A stretch of 64,000 nt of DNA, taken from contig NC_088647.1 in the NCBI RefSeq assembly GCF_964019385.1, forward strand, positions 11,818,274 to 11,882,273, in the 5' to 3' direction. Positions 24,601 through 64,000 of the stretch are shown here, one piece after another (within the stretch, counting starts at the first letter, position 1; the number at the start of each line of letters is the position of its first letter). Source of the stretch: Sycon ciliatum (lineage: Eukaryota; Porifera; Calcarea; Leucosolenida; Sycettidae). Both the position numbers and the translations under genes were made by a program. Below the pieces are notes generated by a model. The model made no database searches. It saw only the letters and a list, made by a program, of their open reading frames with translations, and was not told where the DNA came from.

Positions 24601-25098
24601 AAGTTACCCGTAGTTGTCCAATACTGGCAATAATAAGCATGGTATTGATGAGTCATAACTTCCAACAAGTAGCACAATAATGACTGCCGTGGTACTGACA
24701 ATCAACGACCTGACGTTTAGCTCCATCACGTCTTGAATGCGCACGCCAACAGCGTTCCAATTCGAAAGGCTCCAATTTATGAAATAACGTGAGAAAGGGG
24801 AAGGCGAGTGCACTCAGGATGAAAACAAGCTAAACATTACAGCGAGCCAGGAATGTTAGCTTTGAGTATCTGATGACAAAAGACCAAGGACCACGGCACA
24901 GGACAGTCACAGCTCACTCCAAAAACGCGAAACTACAACCACCCAGCTTGGGAGGCTCACATGTATCGTAGACAAGCAAGCGTCAGGTTGTTGAATGTCA
25001 GTACCACAGCAGTCATTATTGTGCTAACTGCTGCACGTTATGACTCATCAATATCATTCTTATAATTGCCAGTGTTGGACAACAACGGGTAACTACAG
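24601..25098. repeat. 498-bp inverted repeat
   Basis: Left arm 24601-24715 (AGTTACCCGTAGTTGTCCAA ... TTCCAACAAGTAGCACAATA ... CAACGACCTGACG) and right arm about 24985-25098 (GTCAGGTTGTTGAATGTCAG ... TATTGTGCTAACTG ... GACAACAACGGGTAACT) are complementary with about 15-20% differences. A related single arm lies at 23640-23830. Confidence 0.8.
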
Positions 25099-25337
25099 GT
25101 AACTTGTAAACCTTGCGGATGATTCCCGTATGTCGTATGACTGTCACCTTGGGGTGGAAAGCTCGGTCCTGCCTGCTGAACGGTGATGGAACTGGTTCCA
25201 CTGTCCGTCATCATTTGACAACGGGCAGGGACCAGAATCCACTGCCCATCGTCACTTCACGACGGGCAGGAACGAAATGAGTCTACCATTTCAGTGACCA
25301 GCTTGATTGGGTCGCTTCTGCCCTGAAAGTACATGTA

Positions 25338-25613
25338 CAGTCGAGTCGCGCGCTGCAGAACCTTGAGCCCAAGAACGTCCAGCCTGAAATGCTAAGAACG
25401 CCACAGCCTAAAGTTAAGAACGGCAGTGTTGGTTTTCCGGCAGCCTTTGGGATACATACGATCCAGTAAGAACCTTTGGGATACATATGATCCAGTAAGA
25501 ATTGTTTCTAAGAATGTGCTATAGGAGCACAGCCAGATTGCAGACAAAAGAACGCCCCAGGCTAAGCCCTAGGAAACAACATTGTTGACATTGTTGGACG
25601 CGCGACTCCACTG
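25338..25613. mobile_element. 276-bp MITE
   Basis: Ends CAGTCGAGTCGCGCG and CGCGCGACTCCACTG are near-complementary; TA at 25336-25337 and 25614-25615. Interior repeats AAGAACG and GCC-rich motifs; no ORF. Confidence 0.78.
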
Positions 25614-25639
25614 TACTGTAGTCGTACATGGTTGTTGAA

Positions 25640-25975
25640 GTCACTCTCAGCTCACACTCTCAGCTCACACTCTCAGCTCACACTCTCAGCTCACACTCTC
25701 AGCTCACACTCTCAGCTCGCACTCTCAGCTCGCACTCTCAGCTCGCACTCTCAGCTCGCACTCTCAGCTCGCACTCTCAGCTCGCACTCTCAGCTCGCAC
25801 TCTCAGCTCGCACTCTCAGCTCGCACTCTCAGCTCGCACTCTCAGCTCGCACTCTCAGCTCGCACTCTCAGCTCGCACTCTCAGCTCGCACTCTCAGCTC
25901 GCACTCTCAGCTCGCACTCTCAGCTCGCACTCTCAGCTCATACTCTCAGCTCACACTCTCAGCTCATACTATATC
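25640..25975. repeat. 13-bp minisatellite
   Basis: About 26 copies of ACTCTCAGCTCGC with ACTCTCAGCTCAC forms at both ends. The variant units at the edges and homogeneous centre suggest expansion from the middle. Confidence 0.96.
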
Positions 25976-25979
25976 TCTA

Positions 25980-27250
25980 GTCACAGAATGGTTCATGTAC
26001 CTCACACGATCACCTAACTGTCTTTGGCTTGGGAGCAGCCGGGAAACACGTTCCAGTCACTCATACTCGGGTAGTACCTCTGTTCATCCAGCCCTTGCGG
26101 CAGACACGCGGCGTGGGCTGGATTCTTCGGTACTGCCCTCGTACTCGTGCAGGAACCGGTACGTCTTTGCTTCTGATTTTTAATCCTTGGCTCTCCATCC
26201 GAGTCAAAACTAAAAGGAAAATTAATATTTCATCCAAAAACTGTCTAATTTTATCGTGTAAGGTCATTCTTGCCTATCCGACCTCACCGTTGCCTCCGCA
26301 TTCCTTCAGCGCGTCTGCAACCTTGAAAGTACTGATGATAGCTGTACTCCCGGCATTGAAGATTCAAACATAGTGGTCTTCCAATTCCTAGCGTATTCCA
26401 GACAGGTTCCTCCACCCTGCAGCTGACCTCGGCTATTGAGACTTGCAATAGCACTAATTGATAATATCACTGTTTTGGGTGTCCATGCGTAGCGAAGCAT
26501 AGCGAACAACGGCTTGGCAGGAACGACTGAGGGCACCAGGACGTGGTGCATAACTACTTCCACGTCTGCTAGCTAGTGCCAGAGCCTGTTGAAATGGCCT
26601 GCCCGCTAGAGGCCTTCCTTGCCTGGAAGTCAGAAAGTCAAAAGGGTAATTTCAACACGAGCTCTTTTCGTGGCGACTGACAATTCTTCACAGAAAGACC
26701 TTTTCTGCTACTGCCTTGAATACCTCTCAGCAACGGTTCTGACAGAAAATTTGAAGTCTTCTGCGGTAAGGTAGTCTATAAACTGAAAGATATTTTTTCA
26801 CAAACGCGAGCGCCAGGACAGCAAGAAGCCCTCTCTTTATTCTGCAAGCTAAAGCCAAAAAGTAAGTCAGCTACTGACAGTGACACCACTGTACTGATAC
26901 CACTGGGTATCACTATCACTATATCAGTGTCACGTCATCATGGTCATTACACTAGGACGAAACAGTTCTCACCAGGGCCAGGGAGTCATCACAATAATAA
27001 ACAGGAAGCTTTTCTGACTGGGTTGCAACAAAGACTGAAAGTATAATGATAATAATTATTATGTATACTAAACAGTTTGACGAGCCGTGCAAATAAAAGA
27101 ATGGGGCATTGGTCTGCGCTAGCACTGCCACTGACTGTGTGATAGTGTGAACACCAACAGGCCGATGATTGTCTGTAGTGTAGACTGTGTAGTGTAGTCG
27201 TACTGTAGAGCCCGAGTAGATATGCAAGAGCGGTAGATCTACGGGTTACT
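25980..27250. other. No gene seen
   Basis: Mixed-composition intergenic DNA with only chance ORFs (longest about 114 codons at 26029-26373, with no recognisable domain). Confidence 0.5.
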
Positions 27251-27252
27251 TA

Positions 27253-27378
27253 CAGTGCTGGCAACTGAAATCCGACCCCCTCACTGGTGCGCTCACATCG
27301 CAAAGACCCGAAATAGAGGCCGCTAGAAAGTGAACGCGCCGCCCAGGCCAGGGGGTCGGATTTGAGTTGCCAGCACTG
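27253..27378. mobile_element. 126-bp MITE
   Basis: Ends CAGTGCTGGCAACTGAAATC and GATTTGAGTTGCCAGCACTG with the adjacent CCGACCCCCT/AGGGGGTCGG also paired, giving arms of about 30 bp. TA on both sides (27251-27252, 27379-27380). Confidence 0.9.
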
Positions 27379-27954
27379 TACGAGCTTACTATCGACTGAC
27401 GTAACGACGTTGGCGCTACTGGGCCCTTGGGCGCGGCAAGGAGTCGTATAAGGCCACACGTTTTTGTTTCTATGTTTTTCGTCACCCGAAATTCTAAAAT
27501 TAATCGTATACGAGAGCTCGCTAGCTCGAGAGGTGGAAGAAATAAAAAAATGACGGAATTTTTTTTTACAAGACCTTGGTGGGGTCATACTAAAATCGAC
27601 CAATACACCGACTTGTAAAATAGCATGCATATAGCATCCAAAGTAACTAGTTATCAGACATGGTTAGCATTCGTTTTGCCATTCACGCTAACTTCAACCG
27701 TCGGCCTGGACCACTTTTTGTGTGTTTTCAAGACATGGTTAGCATTTCGGTTTCTGACACAACGATCGACTTGTGACGTAACCCTAGTTGGAATCTTACT
27801 GTTTCGCTCTCCCGCTGCCGCTGAACAGAGCTTTCTATCGTCGAAACGATACCAAACCGACGGCATTTTGGGTGTTGGGTACCAGTACCGTTGGATTTAG
27901 CGTGAACGATAAAATGCTAACCATAACTATCTAGTATTAGTACAGTATTATTAA

Positions 27955-28815
27955 AGGGGAAGTATACCCTAAAATCAAATTTTCACCAGTTGTAGTCTTC
28001 GGGGTGCTGAGTCGAATGGTCTTGGTCCGAGGAAGCTGAGGCGCTCCCTTCCTACTTGAATCCCAATCGAACTCGCGCACTTCCACCGAAACTGGGTGAC
28101 TGCGCCCTACTAGATGGGGATTTGTATGCAAAATGTCACTAAAAGCGCCATTTCGTTCTTATAAAAGCACGGATGACCGCGATTGGCCCATATGTTGTAG
28201 TCTTTTGGACGCTGAGTCGACTGGTTTTGGTCCGAAAAGGCTGCGATGCAGCGTTCCTCCTTTATTCCCAATCGAACATGGTTGAACAAGCGGTCACGTG
28301 CTCCTGCGTACACCAGTCACCTGGTCACCGTGCCTGCAGGGTACAACTTACTAGCCTGTTTGACCTTTTTTGGGTGCAGTCCTGTCACTCGAGTTGAACT
28401 CGAGTTGAACCTTGGTGTGAAAGTTGTCGCCTGCTGGCGCGGTGACCAGGTGATTTGGGCACCCAGGAGCACGTGACCGCTTGTTCAACCATGTTCGATT
28501 GGGAATAAAGGAGGAACGCTGCATCGCAGCCTTTTCGGACCAAAACCAGTCGACTCAGCGTCCAAAAGACTACAACATATGGGCCAATCGCGGTCATCCG
28601 TGCTTTTATAAGAACGAAATGGCGCTTTTAGTGACATTTTGCATACAAATCCCCATCTAGTAGGGCGCAGTCACCCAGTTTCGGTGGAAGTGCGCGAGTT
28701 CGATTGGGATTCAAGTAGGAAGGGAGCGTCGCAGCTTCCTCGGACCAAGACCATTCGACTCAGCACCCAGAAGACTACAACTGGTGAAAATTTGATTTTA
28801 GGGTATACTTCCCCT
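27955..28815. mobile_element. 861-bp fold-back element flanked by TTAA
   Basis: The whole element is two arms of about 400 bp in inverted orientation, from AGGGGAAGTATACCCTAAAA at the left to its complement at the right. The arms meet near 28390, where AGTTGAACTCGAGTTGAACT lies. TTAA is present on both sides (27951-27954, 28816-28819), as for piggyBac-type insertions. No ORF of substance. A rearranged relative is at 53640-54100. Confidence 0.88.
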
Positions 28816-29241
28816 TTAATATTAGACCTACGTGGTAGGAGCGTCTGCGCACGTGCAGCTAGATCGCACAACAAAAACTGCCAACCTAGCTACTGCAGAC
28901 TGTGTAGTAGTAATAATGTACTACTGATACTATGTAAATAGATCTACCTCGCCTCATCATGATCATGACTGTGTCGTGCAGGCCAGGCCATGCCATGCGC
29001 ATGCGCCAGGGTGCAGAAGAACTACTTAGTACTTACTTCAAGAAGGCCACACGTTTTTATTTCTGTGTTTCTCGTCACCCGCATGCGCAGGAGTCTGGAA
29101 GAAAAAAAAAGAAAAAAGAAAAAAAACTGTGCTGAACTGTGCCTGTGTGCATGTGGGGACCAGCACAATCGTCATGCACATACATGACAGTCTGTATACC
29201 GGTACACGTGCACCCTGGCCTGGCCTGCGCAGCTGCGGGTA

Positions 29242-29552
29242 CCGTAGTTCCGCGCATATAAGCCCTAGGGCTAATATACGAAATAATGCATTTTCCGGGA
29301 AAAGAAATCAGTAATAATGGTTCATTTTTTAGCCCTGGGCCTATATTCGAATTTTGAAGGCAGCTGGCACGCGAAAAAGTACAAGTCCGTGCGCGGTTGT
29401 CCGCCTACCATAGGTACCGGTACTGGTAATGTAGTCTGCACTGACATGCTGTACTACGGTGTTTGGGTCTGTTTATTAGCCCATGGGCCTATATACGGAG
29501 GTGGGCTTATATCCGGATATAGGCCCATGGGCTTATATGCGCGGAACTACGG
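29242..29552. mobile_element. 311-bp MITE
   Basis: Ends CCGTAGTTCCGCGCATATAA(GCCC) and (GGGC)TTATATGCGCGGAACTACGG; TA at 29240-29241 and 29553-29554. Interior has further GGCCTATAT/ATATAGGCC pairs. Confidence 0.88.
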
Positions 29553-29554
29553 TA

Positions 29555-29955
29555 GGCCCCGGTGTAATATGCCCGAAACTTTGCCGAAAATGCTTTTGGG
29601 AAATTCTCGTAAACCTTGCCGAAAATGCTCCCAAACCTTGCCGAAAATTCTCGGAAAATGCTCACTTTTTTGTCATCCTCAGCACACGCCGTCAAAACCA
29701 GGGAATCAGAAAATACTGAATAAGAGACTTGCTCGAGGCTGCCATGGTAAACAATTCATAAACTACTCAACAAGAAGCTAACCCACGTAATGCGGAAGTG
29801 ACGTTCTTGTTTGGGCAGTTTTTCTTCTCTCAATTTTGATACACAACGGCCAAGTGCTCCGTTTCCCCCAAAATGCTGCATCACGAGCCCAAAGTGCTGG
29901 GTTCGCGGATTGTACCGAAAATGCTAAAAAAATGCCGGCATATTACACGGGGGCC
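29555..29955. mobile_element. 401-bp MITE sharing a TA with its neighbour
   Basis: Ends GGCCCCGGTGTAATATGCC and GGCATATTACACGGGGGCC; TA at 29553-29554 (shared with the preceding MITE) and 29956-29957. Interior repeats CCTTGCCGAAAATGCT several times. Confidence 0.8.
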
Positions 29956-30204
29956 TACCTGCGGGACACAATCATGATGCTTCATATGCACAGAAGCTCC
30001 TATCACGCACGTACATTGTAGGTTTTATAAGTTACCGGTTTTGCTATTAAACTAACCCTACCTACTTTGGATGCTATTTTACATGGTGTATTGGTCGATT
30101 TTAGTATGACCAAAGGCAAAGGTCTAGTAAACTTTTTGTCCACCTCTTGCATACGATTTTAGGTTTTCGGGTGACGAGAAACATAGAAATAAAAACGTGT
30201 GGCC

Positions 30205-30927
30205 TAATGCATACTTATGTGCTGGTCCCCATGCCACAGTGCAGCACAGTTTTGTTCTTTTTTCTTCTTCTTTCAGACTCCTGAATCGTATGCGCGTGGG
30301 TGACCACTGACGAGAAATAAAAATAAAACGGGTGGCCGCCCGTATAGCAATGTGGCTCTTTTGTTTGTTGTATTAACTTTGTATACCTATTCGAGGAAAT
30401 CAGGCCTGATTGTCACTGTCATATGTGGGTCTGTTTAAAAGTTAATGGCCAGAGAGGTTTGAAATTGTCAATTAAATTTTTGGCGACTTGTGCCCAGCTG
30501 TCGTTTTGAATGTGCCTCTGTATACCTGGACCCAGCTGCAATATGAGTGCCCAGGTTTATTTTCGATTTGCTGGCACGCCGCTGGTACCCGCAAGCAGTG
30601 ACTGAGAAAATTTGGCCCTGTTGCAATTGATTTGAAAGTAAAGGCTGGAATCTTGGGCGAAAAGCTTCAAACTTGGATATAGCCTTATTTTCAGCTTTAG
30701 TCAGACCCGTCCGAGTTACGCAGTTTCTGTGTTGATTTATCTTTGACTCCCCCCCTAATTTTCTCCTAAAAATGCATCGTTTGGTGTACGCAAAACGTTG
30801 GCAAGTTGTGATCAAAAAGGAAATACTTCATCCAATGACTGCCTATTTTGCTTGCCACCTCAGTTCGTTTACTGCACGAACATTTACCAAGGACACAATA
30901 ATTATTAATTAATTTGAGGAAAATAAT
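30205..30927. other. No gene seen
   Basis: Contains a further decayed copy of the ACGTGTGGCC / CACCCG.GACGAGAAA.A motif (30290-30340) and chance ORFs only. Confidence 0.5.
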
Positions 30928-31023
30928 TTGGTTTGTGAGCAACACTGGCTCACACTCAATCACTGCTTTTCACATGTGTGAAAAGCAGTGATTGAGTGTG
31001 AGCCAGTGTTGCTCACAAACCAA
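30928..31023. repeat. Near-perfect 96-bp palindrome
   Basis: Arms 30928-30974 and 30977-31023 are perfectly complementary over 47 bp (TTGGTTTGTGAGCAACACTG...) with a 2-base spacer. It lies about 550 bp beyond the stop codon of the GH127-like gene. It would extrude as a cruciform or transcribe as a long hairpin. Confidence 0.95.
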
Positions 31024-31138
31024 TTTTTTTACTTTAAGCTGCGTGATGCGTCCTACAAGATTTGAAATTGAGGAAAATAGCAAACGGAAAATGTCTGAAG
31101 AAAGAAAACAGGACATAAGAAAGAGCTGAGAATTGCTA

Positions 31139-31182
31139 TACAGACAATACAGACAATACAGACAATACAGACAATACAGTAG
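31139..31182. repeat. 9-bp tandem repeat
   Basis: About four to five copies of ACAGACAAT. Confidence 0.85.
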
Positions 31183-31267
31183 TAAGAAGTACACTGTCAG
31201 TACAATGTCATCAAGGCACGTAGAGATTTCCATAATTTTATATATCACCACACAGAATGTAGCTGTT

Positions 31268-31547
31268 CCGTCCCGTCCAAGGATTTTACCCATCCTAAGA
31301 TGGGCAAAATAGCTAATGCCCATCCTAGGTTGGGCACTGAGGTAGCCCATTCTCGGATTGATCGACTTGAGGTGCACCAATATAAATTTATAAAAGCACG
31401 TTTTTATATTGACAAGCGGGAAAACGAAAGACAAAACAATTCCACGTGAAAAAAGGGTCCACGCGCGGGATTTCCATCGATCGAACCCGATCTGATCCTA
31501 AGATCGGCATCCCCCTACCCATCCTAGGATGGGCACGGACGGGCCGG
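31268..31547. repeat. Palindrome-rich element just past the GH127-like stop codon
   Basis: Contains several versions of CCCATCCTAGGATGGGC (near 31291, 31317, 31519), each self-complementary. The two ends CCGTCCCGTCC and GGACGGGCCGG are roughly complementary. Probably a degraded inverted-repeat element within the 3' untranslated or downstream region. Confidence 0.6.
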
Positions 31548-31573
31548 ATCATAGATGCCAGCAGGCAACATGA

Positions 31574-64000
<32,427 letters not shown>

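Larger units (their letters stand above)
27452..30204. mobile_element. 2.75-kb structure with long inverted ends, containing nested elements
   Basis: Left end GGCCACACGTTTTTGTTTCT...GTCATACTAAAATCGACCAA...TAGCATCCAAAGTA (27452-27647) is matched in reverse by 30062-30204 (TACTTTGGATGCTA...TTGGTCGATTTTAGTATGAC...AAAAACGTGTGGCC). Inside lie the TTAA fold-back element (27955-28815) and two MITEs (29242-29955). No transposase recognised. Confidence 0.7.

Noticed and set aside
25628-26183. Ser/Leu-rich repeat ORFs of 129-183 codons
   Set aside because: Shadows of the 13-bp minisatellite; unit length 13 cycles frames and both overlapping plus frames are open.

Overview
The window is eukaryotic, and its repeat content looks most like a marine invertebrate genome. 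A sponge or another early-branching animal is my best guess, but nothing here proves it. Evidence for a eukaryote: one gene is split into at least 14 short exons with GT-AG introns, and there are tRNA-derived SINEs, non-LTR and Tc1/mariner/pogo relics, many TA-flanked inverted-repeat elements (MITEs), long TG/CA microsatellites and very large minisatellite arrays. There are no bacterial operons, rRNA genes or CRISPR arrays.

The only gene I can establish lies on the minus strand from the right edge (64000) to a stop codon at 31574. I joined 14 exons by eye. All join in frame (1836 nt, 611 codons plus stop; the 5' end lies outside the window). The protein is a DUF1680/GH127-type glycoside hydrolase (beta-L-arabinofuranosidase-like). 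The expected E-x-C and G-C-C-T zinc/nucleophile motifs are present, as are the C-terminal beta-sandwich signatures. Its introns total about 30 kb and are full of mobile elements. One intron also holds a small, frameshifted, unidentified ORF (58927-59540).

Layout. 0.9-6.7 kb: several minisatellites whose 20-bp units look related to each other, in both orientations, with a 1,041-bp terminal-inverted-repeat element at 3269-4309. 7.4-7.8 kb: a 49-bp tandem repeat. 8.07-20.69 kb: one giant array of a 38-bp unit with long-range segmental duplications of about 1.6-2.0 kb, split once by a 212-bp MITE. 20.7-31.5 kb: intergenic DNA made of inverted repeats, MITEs and two more minisatellites. 31.6-64 kb: the GH127-like gene and the elements in its introns.

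The most unusual pattern is in that gene. At three splice junctions (donor of exon 1, acceptors of exons 5 and 10) the junction itself has been tandemly duplicated, so rows of near-identical splice sites stand beside the working one. Three TG/CA-tailed repeats also end within about 30 nt of splice sites. Two MITEs can be dated relative to their surroundings because an unoccupied target site is visible nearby: in the adjacent satellite copies in one case, and in the opposite arm of a 2.4-kb inverted repeat in the other.

All exon joins, family names and repeat relationships were made by reading the sequence. None was checked by alignment or database search.
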